64,000 nt of DNA from an uncultured Siphonobacter sp. (GTDB lineage: Bacteria; Bacteroidota; Bacteroidia; Cytophagales; Spirosomataceae): positions 124,001 through 188,000 of the forward strand of contig CAJYIW010000004.1 of NCBI GenBank assembly GCA_913775095.1, written 5' to 3'. Positions 9,436 to 17,490 of this stretch are shown one piece after another. A program made the position numbers and the translations under genes. How positions within the stretch are numbered: the stretch's first letter is position 1; each line of letters opens with the position of its first letter. Below the pieces are notes generated by a model. That model had not been told where the DNA came from, made no database searches, and saw only the letters and a program-made list of their open reading frames with translations.

Positions 9436-10098
9436 ATGGATATTTCTAAAATCTTTAAAAACAACCAGGACTGGGTTCAGAAAAAACTGAGTATCGAGCC
9501 GAATTACTTCAGCGATCTTTCCAAAGGACAAACGCCTGACATTCTGTACATTGGCTGTTCCGATAGCCGGGTAACGGCCGAAGAACTGATGGGTATTGCC
9601 CCGGGCGAAGCCTTCGTACACCGGAACATCGCTAACATGGTTCCCAACACCGACCTGAGTGCCATGTCGGTTATTAACTATGCGGTGCAGCACCTGAAAG
9701 TGAACCACATTGTCGTTTGTGGCCATTATTACTGCGGCGGTGTTCAGGCGGCTATGAAATCGCAGGATTTGGGCATTCTGAACCCCTGGTTAAGAAATAT
9801 TCGTGACGTCTACCGGACTCACCAGGCTGAACTGGATGCCATTCAGGATGAAGAATCCAGGTATAAAAGACTGGTAGAGCTGAATGTGGAAGAACAGTGC
9901 ATCAACGTCATTAAAACGGCGGAAGTACAGCAAGCCCGCCGGGAACGGGACCTTACCGTACACGGCTGGGTATTCGACGTACACACCGGCAATCTGATTG
10001 ATCTCAATATCGACTTTATTAAATTACTGGAAAACATCATGCAGATCTATCACCTGGATGAGAATGAGCCTAAAAATACAGCTGATAAAGAAGCATAA
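9436..10098 (+). CDS. Beta-class carbonic anhydrase
   Basis: A 220-residue cytoplasmic protein. The zinc ligands and switch residue are all visible: Cys41 and Asp43 with Arg45 in GCSDSRV, His97 and Cys100 in VCGHYYCGGV. The EAFVHRNIANMV segment is the usual active-site wall. It would catalyse reversible hydration of CO2 to bicarbonate, supplying carboxylating enzymes and pH balance. The gene stands alone: its own promoter lies upstream and a very strong hairpin lies 30 bp downstream. The length is normal for this class. A short acidic and polar C-terminal tail follows the last helix. Confidence 0.96.
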   Translation: MDISKIFKNNQDWVQKKLSIEPNYFSDLSKGQTPDILYIGCSDSRVTAEELMGIAPGEAFVHRNIANMVPNTDLSAMSVINYAVQHLKVNHIVVCGHYYCGGVQAAMKSQDLGILNPWLRNIRDVYRTHQAELDAIQDEESRYKRLVELNVEEQCINVIKTAEVQQARRERDLTVHGWVFDVHTGNLIDLNIDFIKLLENIMQIYHLDENEPKNTADKEA

Positions 10099-10129
10099 CA
10101 ACTACATATAGTCGGATTGATTATCTATG

Positions 10130-10186
10130 AAAACGGGTTAAATGGATGAAAGACGTCGGATGTCTTTCATCCATTTAACCCGTTTT
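10130..10186 (+). terminator. Very strong rho-independent terminator
   Basis: Perfect 25-bp stem (arms 10130-10154 and 10162-10186) with a 7-nt loop and a T run at the end of the right arm. The A run at the left foot would also let it act on the minus strand. Confidence 0.85.
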
Positions 10187-10319
10187 TATATTCGTCTGCG
10201 ACAATGCAGGAATGTTTCTAACTACCTAAGCTTACTTAAGCCTTCTTATAAGAAATATTGAAGTACTAGTATAAGTCTTTACATTCAGTTATTTAATACT
10301 AAACCTTCGCCTTTATTTT

Positions 10320-10928
10320 ATGAAAATCATAAAAATTCTAGTTCTATGTATGCTTTATTTTCGAGGTTCATCTCAAGTAATTGAAATGAATATATCGAAT
10401 ATAGGACAAAGTTTCAGGATTAAAACTACAAAGTTGAACGATGAGTTTAAGATCGTTTATATGCGTCGGGATACTTCGGATAGCCAGAAAATCCAGGCAG
10501 AAATGAAGAAGATGGGGGTTTCTCTGGCTCTGGTTGCTCAAAATTTCGGGCCTTTAGGACCAGAAAAAGCCAGAGAAAAAGCGAAAGAATACTATGCGAT
10601 GGTAGATCGATACACGTATTTTAGAAAGGATAGCATTTCGTTTAAAGCCCATTCGGAGCCGGCGTTCACAAAAGCCTTTACTACTCTACTGATTACTCCT
10701 CAAAACACATTAAACAAAGACCACAGAACCGGGAGAGGTTTGCTAATGGACGGAGTATTTTTCTTCTGGAAAATAGCTGACAATGCCCCTACAAAAGAGG
10801 TAGCAGCCCATACGCCATCCGCACAAACCCATCCGTTACTGTATCCCTATATAAAATCAATTTTAGCTATTTACCGTAAACAGATCAACGGTTCCATGTT
10901 TAAGAACTTTTATTATTACGAGCAATGA
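10320..10928 (+). CDS. Unknown small secreted protein
   Basis: A 202-residue protein that I do not recognise. The first 19 residues (MKIIKILVLCMLYFRGSSQ) look like a signal peptide. The body is basic and has a lysine-rich helical segment near residues 78-95 (GPEKAREKAKEYYAMV) and a Tyr/Phe-rich C-terminus (MFKNFYYYEQ). It is flanked by terminator-like hairpins on both sides (10130-10186 and 11062-11090), so it is probably a single-gene unit. Codon use is more AT-rich than the adjacent enzyme genes, which suggests an accessory or recently acquired gene. Function unknown. Confidence 0.6.
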   Translation: MKIIKILVLCMLYFRGSSQVIEMNISNIGQSFRIKTTKLNDEFKIVYMRRDTSDSQKIQAEMKKMGVSLALVAQNFGPLGPEKAREKAKEYYAMVDRYTYFRKDSISFKAHSEPAFTKAFTTLLITPQNTLNKDHRTGRGLLMDGVFFFWKIADNAPTKEVAAHTPSAQTHPLLYPYIKSILAIYRKQINGSMFKNFYYYEQ

Positions 10929-11061
10929 TCATTGTTACAAACGGTTTATAAACTAATACTACAAAAAAATAATGTATCCTTACTGGTCATGATTAGTCAG
11001 GCATTGCTAAGAATAGCCTGACTTCCAACATGGGCAGCCAGAGTAAAGTCATACCTATGAT

Positions 11062-11090
11062 AAGGGACGCTATCGTTTAGCGTCCCTTAC
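11062..11090 (+). terminator. Hairpin terminator
   Basis: 12-bp perfect stem (11062-11073 and 11079-11090) with a 5-nt loop, followed by a run of T. A second, weaker 8-bp hairpin (AGTCAGGC with GCCTGACT, 10995-11023) lies just before it. Confidence 0.75.
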
Positions 11091-11213
11091 TTTTTTTAAG
11101 CCCATTTTAAGAATATTTATAGATCAATTTAAAGCAGTGATGACAGCTTTGCCAGCACAAAGGCCGTAAGTCCTTACAACCAAACTCAACACTATCCATT
11201 AGGCATGTCAACC

Positions 11214-11801
11214 ATGAAAACGCAATGGTTTTTTCTGGGCTTCCTTCTGCTCTGGATGAGTGGATGTACAGCCGTTCAGGTACAGCAAAAAAGTGCCGTT
11301 AATTTTAATGACTACCGCAAATTCACCTTCGTAAAACCGGATATTCAGGGTAATAAAAATCCCCTGTACCGAAGCGGTCTCACCGACGAAATGATTCAAA
11401 ATGCGATTGCGGGGGAACTCACGAAAAAAGGACTGGTTCGCGATGATAACCAGCCTGATTTACTGGTATCTACCCATGAATATTTTGAAAACAAAACCCA
11501 GCAGGTAGCCAACCCTTCGTATCCTTACCCCTATTACGTTCCTTACAACGTCTGGTACCGAGGCCGCTGGATGCCCGTAGGTTACACGTACTACTACCAT
11601 CCCTGGAACAGCGGGTATCATACGGAACAGTACACGGAAGGCACCCTGATCGTCGATGTCATTGATGCCAAAACCCAGCAGTTACTCTGGCGTGGTTCGC
11701 TGGAAAACCCTGTCAACGATCCGGCTGAACTGAGTAAACAGTTTGCCCGCGAAGCCGAAAAGATTCTCGCTCGTTATCCCGAACATCTTCAACATTCTTA
11801 A
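11214..11801 (+). CDS. DUF4136 family outer-membrane lipoprotein
   Basis: About 195 residues. The signal peptide ends in a lipobox (LLWMSGC), so the protein should be lipid-anchored. The DUF4136 pattern is clear: a DYRKFTFVKPD segment, a helix with LTDEMIQNAIAGELTKKGL, then PDLLVSTHEYFENKTQ, an aromatic Tyr/Pro-rich stretch and the closing TLIVDVIDAKTQQLLWRGS. The start at 11214 (MKTQWFF) gives the better signal peptide; an in-frame ATG at 11205 would add three residues. It is followed 11 bp later by another lipoprotein gene, probably in the same transcript. The molecular role of the family is not known. Confidence 0.88.
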   Translation: MKTQWFFLGFLLLWMSGCTAVQVQQKSAVNFNDYRKFTFVKPDIQGNKNPLYRSGLTDEMIQNAIAGELTKKGLVRDDNQPDLLVSTHEYFENKTQQVANPSYPYPYYVPYNVWYRGRWMPVGYTYYYHPWNSGYHTEQYTEGTLIVDVIDAKTQQLLWRGSLENPVNDPAELSKQFAREAEKILARYPEHLQHS

Positions 11802-11812
11802 CTCTTACCATT

Positions 11813-12454
11813 ATGAAAATCAATCTGATAGCCATTGGTCTGGTGGTCCTGCTGGCCTCCTGCCAGTCGTCTCCTCAAAAACAGGAATCTCAGGCAGTCA
11901 CTACCGATACGACGCTGATTGTAGCGGATGAAACGCAGGTACTGGAAAACCCTTCGGATGCCTATTTTGATCAGGCTCTGGTGGCCTTACAGACGAACGC
12001 TCCGGAAACGGCCGTGAAAGATCTGGAGTCGGGTATTGCTGCGTTGCGAAAAGAAGGTAAAAACCTGAAAGGCGAAAACCTGACCAACTTCAACAGTCAC
12101 CTGCAGGATCTTGAAAAAATGGTGGAGCAGGCCAAAGCCAGGAAACTCACCCAGGAAGAACTGAATAAGTCGGTAACGGCCGCTGAACTGACCGTAGGTC
12201 ACCAGGCCATTGAAGACGTACTGGTACTGCCGGAAGTAACCGTCGATCCCCTGAAAGCTACCCTGAACGATCTGGAGAAACGGGTGGGTAAAATGGATCA
12301 ATCCAGCAAACAGGAAGGCCTGAAGCTGATTAACACGGCTCGCACTTCGCTTGAAGCCCGGGAAAAAGCATCGAAAGAAGAAGCGAAAAAGATGGATGAC
12401 CGCCTGCATCAGGATTTGAAAAATATTCAGACTTACATTAAGAAACACGTTTAG
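11813..12454 (+). CDS. Helical lipoprotein of unknown function
   Basis: A 213-residue protein with a lipobox (VVLLASCQSS, Cys at about residue 17). The rest is highly charged and helical (KDLESGIAALRKEGKNLKG, LNDLEKRVGKMDQ) and probably forms a helical bundle or coiled coil. It starts 11 bp after the DUF4136 gene and shares its downstream terminator, so the two lipoproteins are likely co-produced. I cannot assign a domain with confidence. Confidence 0.7.
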   Translation: MKINLIAIGLVVLLASCQSSPQKQESQAVTTDTTLIVADETQVLENPSDAYFDQALVALQTNAPETAVKDLESGIAALRKEGKNLKGENLTNFNSHLQDLEKMVEQAKARKLTQEELNKSVTAAELTVGHQAIEDVLVLPEVTVDPLKATLNDLEKRVGKMDQSSKQEGLKLINTARTSLEAREKASKEEAKKMDDRLHQDLKNIQTYIKKHV

Positions 12455-12493
12455 TCTGGAGAGATCAGTCGATAGCTGGCCGATGATTAACCA

Positions 12494-12540
12494 AGCAAAG
12501 GGTCAGACGCAGAAATTATTCAGGCGTCTGATCCTTTGCT
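12494..12540 (+). terminator. Hairpin terminator of the lipoprotein pair
   Basis: 17-bp stem with one G-T pair (arms 12494-12510 and 12524-12540), 13-nt loop, followed by TTTTAT. Confidence 0.8.
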
Positions 12541-12841
12541 TTTATATCGTTCTGATTGGGGGCATTTCAACGGTAAGACGGCCTGGTGATTCTTTACTGC
12601 AATACCTCTTTTGCAGTAAAAATCAAAAGAAACGCCCGACCAATAGGGGTAGTTCCGAAAAGACGCAAAGCCGTAAAACAAAGGCCCGGACCGATTAAGG
12701 GCCGTTCGAAACAATCATTGCTCCCTATATCACTCAATCGGTCAGGTTTTGGGTATCGGAGCGTTTGATCCGATATGGCTGATATAAATGGTAATGTGTT
12801 ACTATTCAGCTATCTTTACTAAAACCTAAACAAAACTTGTT
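12541..12841 (+). other. Structured non-coding region ahead of the YceI gene
   Basis: No convincing gene in these 301 bp. It holds a perfect 10-bp inverted repeat (12593-12602 with 12611-12620), the sequence CGAAAAGACGCAAAGCC ending at 12672, and a GGCCC/GGGCC pairing (12683-12703). GACGCAAAGCC also occurs in the core of c-di-GMP-I (GEMM) riboswitches, but the other half of that motif is absent. It may be a structured leader of the YceI gene. Confidence 0.3.
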
Positions 12842-13450
12842 ATGAAAAAAGCCCTTGCCCTGCTTGCCCTTGCGTCCTTCGCATTCACGAAGCCTCAGGC
12901 TACCGTTACCTACAAAGTAGACACCCAGAAAAGCACCATCGTGTGGAAGGGGAAAAAAGTAACGGGCGAACACTACGGCAATGTTACCCTGACCAGCGGC
13001 ACCCTGACGGCCGACAATGGTAAGCTGAAAGGCGGTTCGTTTGAAAGCGATCTCCGGACCCTGACCGTAACCGATCTGAAAGATCAGGAATACAACCAGA
13101 AGCTGGTGAATCACCTGAAAAGTGACGATTTCTTTTCGGTAGAAAAGCACCCGAAGTCCACCTTCGTGATTACGTCGGTCACCCCGCAGGCGGCGGGTCA
13201 GGTGCAGGTGAAAGGGAAATTAACCATCAAAGGCATCACGCAGGACGTCAGCTTCCCGGCCACGGTAAAGGCTGACAAAAATCAGCTCACAGCCACCGCT
13301 AAAATTCCGGTGGACCGCACGAAATACGATATCAAATTTCGCTCGACTAACTTCTTTGAAAATCTGGGAGACAAAGCCATCCACAACGATTTCGAACTGG
13401 ATGTGAACCTGGTAGCCAACGCGGGCGGCACGGCTTCGGCAAGCCGATAA
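12842..13450 (+). CDS. YceI family periplasmic lipid-binding protein
   Basis: A 202-residue protein with a signal peptide (KALALLALASFAF). The YceI lipocalin-like barrel is evident from VDTQKSTIVWKGKKVTGEH near the start, GSFESDLRTLTV, FSVEKHPKSTFVITSV, GKLTIKGITQDVSFPA and the closing KAIHNDFELDVNL. Known family members bind isoprenoid or amide lipids in a hydrophobic pocket in the periplasm. The gene is alone, with a possibly structured leader and a hairpin after it. The ligand cannot be predicted. Confidence 0.93.
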   Translation: MKKALALLALASFAFTKPQATVTYKVDTQKSTIVWKGKKVTGEHYGNVTLTSGTLTADNGKLKGGSFESDLRTLTVTDLKDQEYNQKLVNHLKSDDFFSVEKHPKSTFVITSVTPQAAGQVQVKGKLTIKGITQDVSFPATVKADKNQLTATAKIPVDRTKYDIKFRSTNFFENLGDKAIHNDFELDVNLVANAGGTASASR

Positions 13451-13530
13451 TTCAGAATTCAGCCGCAAATTACTGATTTCATTCAGGTATGAATTCCTCC
13501 GGATTGACGTTTTTGTACGGGATTTATCAG

Positions 13531-13566
13531 CGAATCGCCGGCTTCTGAAGGGAAGCCGGCGATTCG
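13531..13566 (+). terminator. Hairpin terminator after the YceI gene
   Basis: 14-bp perfect GC-rich stem (13531-13544 and 13553-13566), 8-nt loop, then TTATTAACTTT. The T tract is weak. Confidence 0.6.
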
Positions 13567-13647
13567 TTATTAACTTTGCTGAATGATTGGTCTTCAACTG
13601 TTCTGATTCAAACCCGGTTTCGCCTTTTCATGTATAATTCCTGTCAG

Positions 13648-13761
13648 ATGAAGCGATGGTTTCTGTACGTTTTTGTCTCGCTTGTAAGCCTCCGTTTCCT
13701 GTGAGCTCAGACGCCGCCTGTCCTGTGGCTGGTGTCCCCACCAGCCACAGGAGCCGTGTAA
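13648..13761 (+). pseudogene. Remnant of a secreted-protein gene: signal peptide with an in-frame stop
   Basis: ATG at 13648 opens MKRWFLYVFVSLVSLRFL, a signal-peptide-like stretch, then TGA at 13702. In the same frame it goes on as AQTPPVLWLVSPPATGAV to a TAA at 13759-13761. AQTPP is a typical mature start after signal cleavage in this genome (compare QAQTPQRP in the sulfatase). The palindrome at 13722-13751 starts just after this point. It looks like a dead gene start, but it is too short to be certain. Confidence 0.35.
13722..13751. repeat. Perfect REP-like palindrome
   Basis: 13-bp perfect arms (13722-13734 and 13739-13751) around TCCC. It is GC-rich, has no T tract and lies away from any gene end, so it resembles a REP-type element more than a terminator. 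Confidence 0.55.
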
Positions 13762-14068
13762 AGGATCTTATTTTTCTAATAATTTATTGGGAATAAGCTG
13801 AAAATTCCGGCTTCTATTAGACTATCATCTAGATTTAAGATTATATGCACAACGGGTAGATTTATCAATACGTACCCTATCTTTTATATCGTTTTTGGTG
13901 TTTAAGCGATACTAACAACTCTTAATATCGTTCTTTGTAAGTAATGCCAAATCTTTTGGTTGATGAGGCTTCGCTAAACACTAACCCTGATACAATGGCA
14001 GAGTATCCTGCTACTGTTCACCCATCTTTGCTTCTCTAAACTGCTTTATTTTCTAGTTACCTCTCCCT

Positions 14069-15610
14069 ATGAAGCGTTCGTTTTTATACCTCTTTCTGGG
14101 CTTTGCGGGGGTCAGTCCGCTACAGGCCCAGACGCCGCAACGGCCGAATGTTATCTTCATTTTTTCGGATGACCACGCCTATCAGGCCATCAGTGCTTAC
14201 GGCAGCAGGCTGGCCCAAACGCCGAACATCGATCGCATTGCCCGCGAAGGAGCCTTGCTTCAGAACAATGTGGTTACTAATTCCATCTGCGGTCCCAGCC
14301 GGGCGACGCTGCTGACGGGAAAATACAGTCACAAAAACGGGTACACCGTTAACGAACGCAAGTTTGATATCAACCAGCCCGTTTTCCCGGAATCGTTGCA
14401 GAACAATGGCTACCAAACCGCCTGGATTGGTAAAATGCACCTGGGCAGTCTGCCCAATGGCTTTGACTACATCGACGTTTTACCCGGTCAGGGCCATTAC
14501 TACAGCCCTGATTTTGTTAATGGCAAGCGGGATACCGTTCGGCACGAAGGAAAGTACGTGAGCAATGTCGTTACTGAACTTTCGCTGAAGTGGCTGGAAA
14601 AACGGGATCCATCCAAACCCTTTTTTCTGGTGGTGGGTCACAAGGCCACGCACCGCGAATGGTTACCGGATATTCAGGATCTGGGTGCTTACGATGGGGT
14701 TACGTTCCCGCTGCCTGCCAATTTTTACGATGCCTACGAAAATCGGGAAGCGGCTGAGAAACAGGACATGACCATCGAAAAAACGATGCGACTGCGGGAG
14801 GATCTGAAAGTACATCTGAACTACGATGCCCCTAATCTGTACGGTGAATACAAACGCTTTACACCCGAGCAAAAGAAGGCGTTCCGGGCGTATTACGAAG
14901 GCAGGGTTAGTAAAGAATTTGACGAAAAAAAGCTGAGTGGTAAAGCCCTTACCGAATGGAAATACCAGCGATACCTGAAAGATTACCTCGCCACGGCGAA
15001 GTCGCTGGATCGCAACATTGGCGAGCTACTGAAGTATCTGGATCAGTCGGGACTTTCGAAAAACACGGTCGTGGTGTATGCCTCCGATCAGGGCTTTTAC
15101 ATGGGCGAGCACGGCTGGTTTGACAAACGGTTTATCTACGAAGAATCGCTCAAAACGCCTTTTGTGATTCGCTATCCCGGCGTGATTAAACCCGGTTCCA
15201 AAGTGGCTTCGCTGGTCTCCAACATCGACTGGGCTCCAACCATTCTGGACATTACCGGCACGAAAATTCCGCAGGAAATTCAGGGAAAATCTTTTTTACC
15301 CTTACTGAAAAATCAATCCCCAAAAGACTGGCGAAAAGCCGCTTATTACCACTATTACGAATTTCCTGAGCCGCACCACGTTTATCCGCACTTCGGCGTA
15401 CGTACCGACCGTTACACCCTGGTGCACTTCTACGGCGGGATCAACCGCTGGGAACTGTATGATTTACAGAAAGATCCTCACCAGTTAAAAAATCTATACG
15501 GCCACAAAGGTACCGAAACCATCACGGCTGAACTCAAAACCCAGTTAAAACAACTGATGACTGAGTACGACGATCAGGAAGCTCTGAACTTGCTGAGCAA
15601 TAGCCAATGA
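14069..15610 (+). CDS. Exported type I sulfatase
   Basis: A 513-residue formylglycine sulfatase with a signal peptide ending near LQAQ. Asp34 and Asp35 in IFSDDHAYQ are metal ligands. Cys74 in ICGPSRATLLTGKY is the C-x-P-S-R site that becomes formylglycine. YASDQGFYMGEHGWFDKR supplies further active-site residues. The length and the LVSNIDWAPTILDITG segment fit the common bacterial S1 family. The substrate is likely a sulfated polysaccharide, but the subfamily cannot be set by eye. A formylglycine-generating enzyme gene follows 54 bp later, which suggests the pair works together. Confidence 0.94.
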   Translation: MKRSFLYLFLGFAGVSPLQAQTPQRPNVIFIFSDDHAYQAISAYGSRLAQTPNIDRIAREGALLQNNVVTNSICGPSRATLLTGKYSHKNGYTVNERKFDINQPVFPESLQNNGYQTAWIGKMHLGSLPNGFDYIDVLPGQGHYYSPDFVNGKRDTVRHEGKYVSNVVTELSLKWLEKRDPSKPFFLVVGHKATHREWLPDIQDLGAYDGVTFPLPANFYDAYENREAAEKQDMTIEKTMRLREDLKVHLNYDAPNLYGEYKRFTPEQKKAFRAYYEGRVSKEFDEKKLSGKALTEWKYQRYLKDYLATAKSLDRNIGELLKYLDQSGLSKNTVVVYASDQGFYMGEHGWFDKRFIYEESLKTPFVIRYPGVIKPGSKVASLVSNIDWAPTILDITGTKIPQEIQGKSFLPLLKNQSPKDWRKAAYYHYYEFPEPHHVYPHFGVRTDRYTLVHFYGGINRWELYDLQKDPHQLKNLYGHKGTETITAELKTQLKQLMTEYDDQEALNLLSNSQ

Positions 15611-15664
15611 GTACTCAGGGCCGGGGGCCGAAAGCCCGCCGGCCTACTCTAAATCCATGCGTGC

Positions 15665-16726
15665 ATGAATCGAATTTCATTGATCATAAGTCTGATTATA
15701 CTGGCTTCCTGTCAGAAGAATAAACCGTCCGTGGCCGATCAAACTGACATTCCGGTTTGTGAAACGGGAGTAGCCATGCCCAGTCGGGCGGCTTACTTCA
15801 AACCGGATTCTACCGGCCTTGCAGCAAAGGCGGGCTCAGTGCCGGGAATGGTAGCCATTCCCGGTGGTGATTTCACGATGGGTTCCTCTGCGTTTGAAGA
15901 TACCCAACCCCTGCATCCCGTTCATGTAGATGCCTTTCTCATGGACGAACACGAGGTTACTAATGCGGAATTTGCGGCCTTCGTGAAAGCCACTCATTAC
16001 GTAACCGTCGCCGAACGCTCGCTCAATCCCGCTGATTTTCCCGGCGTGCCCGCGGCGGATCTGGTTCCGGGCTCGGCGGTTTTCACGCCTCCCACGCAAC
16101 CCATATCCCTCGAAAACCCGCTTCGCTGGTGGACCTACGTGCCGGGAACCAACTGGAAACACCCCAAAGGCCCCGGCAGCTCGTATCAACCGAAGGATCC
16201 GGTGGTCCATGTCTCGTACGAAGATGCGGCGGCGTACGCGAAATGGGCCGGGAAACGGTTACCGACGGAAGCCGAATGGGAATTTGCCGCCCGAGCCGGT
16301 AATCCCAAACCCACGCTTTATTACTGGGGGAATGAGCTCAAGCCCCAGGGACAGTGGGTGGCGAATATTCATCAGGGCCACTTTCCCGATCATAACGCCC
16401 GGGAAGATGGCTTTGCGGAGCTGTCTCCCGTGAAAACGTATCCTGCCAATGCGTACGGACTGTACGACATGGAAGGGAATGTCTGGGAATGGTGCTCGGA
16501 TTATTACCGCCCGGATTATTACGCCCAAAGCCCCAGGGATAACCCGAAAGGCCCCAAAGACAGTTATGATCCGCAGGAACCCGGAGCGGTGAAACGGGTC
16601 CAACGCGGCGGTTCATTCCTGTGCAGTGATCAGTATTGCATCCGTTACAAAGCCGGTAGCCGGGGTAAGGGAGAAGTAAGCAGTGGCAGTAATAACCTCG
16701 GCTTTCGTTGCGTGAAGAGTCAATAA
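15665..16726 (+). CDS. Formylglycine-generating enzyme (SUMF1 type) with lipoprotein signal
   Basis: A 353-residue FGE-sulfatase-fold protein. MAIPGGDFTMGSS, EVTNAEFAAFVKAT, RLPTEAEWEFAARAG and GNVWEWCSDYY mark the fold. The key feature is GGSFLCSDQYCIRY, with Cys320 and Cys325 in the C-x4-C spacing of the copper-binding catalytic pair of genuine FGEs, followed by SNNLGFRC. Many SUMF1-like bacterial proteins lack this pair. The N-terminus (SLIIASC-type, Cys16) is a lipoprotein signal, so it should act outside the cytoplasm, unlike the cytosolic FGEs known from actinobacteria. It probably converts Cys74 of the adjacent sulfatase to formylglycine using oxygen. A GC-rich hairpin at about 15619-15644 lies between the two genes. 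Confidence 0.87.
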   Translation: MNRISLIISLIILASCQKNKPSVADQTDIPVCETGVAMPSRAAYFKPDSTGLAAKAGSVPGMVAIPGGDFTMGSSAFEDTQPLHPVHVDAFLMDEHEVTNAEFAAFVKATHYVTVAERSLNPADFPGVPAADLVPGSAVFTPPTQPISLENPLRWWTYVPGTNWKHPKGPGSSYQPKDPVVHVSYEDAAAYAKWAGKRLPTEAEWEFAARAGNPKPTLYYWGNELKPQGQWVANIHQGHFPDHNAREDGFAELSPVKTYPANAYGLYDMEGNVWEWCSDYYRPDYYAQSPRDNPKGPKDSYDPQEPGAVKRVQRGGSFLCSDQYCIRYKAGSRGKGEVSSGSNNLGFRCVKSQ

Positions 16727-16777
16727 GCAGGGATTTATAACATTCGGGAAGGATTTTAACTGGCCTGGAGTTTTTGG

Positions 16778-16824
16778 AAAAAGTACGGTATTTGCCCAAA
16801 CAGAACGCAAATGCCGTACTTTTT
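16778..16824 (+). terminator. Hairpin terminator after the FGE gene
   Basis: 17-bp stem with one G-T pair (16778-16794 and 16808-16824) followed by T residues. It lies just before the methyltransferase start, which argues for ATG 16837 over the upstream in-frame start at 16774. Confidence 0.75.
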
Positions 16825-16836
16825 TATTCCTGCCGT

Positions 16837-17490
16837 ATGAGCCACCACGAACACGTTGAACACCTGAAAGAATTAGCCCGCCAGCTGAGTTGCCCCGAAG
16901 GAGAAGCGGGCATTAAAACCGGCGAGCACATGAATATCAACAATGCCTTCATGGCTTCGCTGACCATTGATTCCCTGGACCTGTCTGAGGGGGATAAGGT
17001 GCTGGAAATCGGTCCGGGTAATGGACTACACGTCAATGATTTACTAGAAAAATATCCTCAGGTAACGTATTCGGGCATAGATATCTCAGAAACCATGGTC
17101 AGCGAAGCCCGCAAACGGGTTCCTTCGGCTCAGGCTGATTTTTGCGTGGGGAATGGTCTGGACTTACCTTTTGCTGATTCAGCATTTGATGCGGTTTATA
17201 CCGTCAACACGATTTATTTCTGGAAAGAACCCCTCCCCTACGTTCAGGAAATGTTTCGGGTACTACGAGCCGGAGGCCGGCTGTTGCTGACCTTTGCCCT
17301 GAAGGAATTCATGGAACACCTCCCCTTTACCCAGCATGGCTTTGAACTTTACGACATCGATTCTGCCACGGATCTTTTACAAACGGCTGGTTTTCAGATC
17401 GTCCATACAAATCAGCAAACCGAAGAAATTTTGAGTAATGCCGGGCACCCGGTTGTGCGTACCTTTGTGGTAGTTACCGCTCAAAAGTAA
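16837..17490 (+). CDS. Class I SAM-dependent methyltransferase in the cobalamin operon
   Basis: About 217 residues from the chosen ATG (MSHHEHVEHL). The SAM-binding motif I is VLEIGPGNGLHV, motif II FCVGNGLDLPF and a post-motif YTVNTIYFWKEP, as in UbiE/Coq5-like methyltransferases. The upstream start at 16774 would place a terminator inside the gene, so I prefer 16837. Its stop codon directly abuts the next ATG at 17491, so it is the first gene of the cobalamin operon. It is not similar in size or motif to the precorrin methyltransferases. Its substrate is unknown and it may not be a B12 enzyme. Confidence 0.82.
   Translation: MSHHEHVEHLKELARQLSCPEGEAGIKTGEHMNINNAFMASLTIDSLDLSEGDKVLEIGPGNGLHVNDLLEKYPQVTYSGIDISETMVSEARKRVPSAQADFCVGNGLDLPFADSAFDAVYTVNTIYFWKEPLPYVQEMFRVLRAGGRLLLTFALKEFMEHLPFTQHGFELYDIDSATDLLQTAGFQIVHTNQQTEEILSNAGHPVVRTFVVVTAQK

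Larger units (their letters stand above)
13451..14068. other. 618-bp gap with terminator, gene remnant and palindrome
   Basis: It holds the YceI terminator (13531-13566), a short broken reading frame with a signal-peptide look (13648-13761) and a perfect palindrome (13722-13751). Beyond about 13770 it is AT-rich and nothing else was recognised. Confidence 0.5.

Noticed and set aside
12483-12768. Short open frames after the lipoprotein genes
   Set aside because: They run through a terminator hairpin and other inverted repeats, so they are not likely coding.
16774-16836. In-frame upstream start for the methyltransferase
   Set aside because: It would place the FGE terminator hairpin (16778-16824) inside the coding region; ATG 16837 is better.
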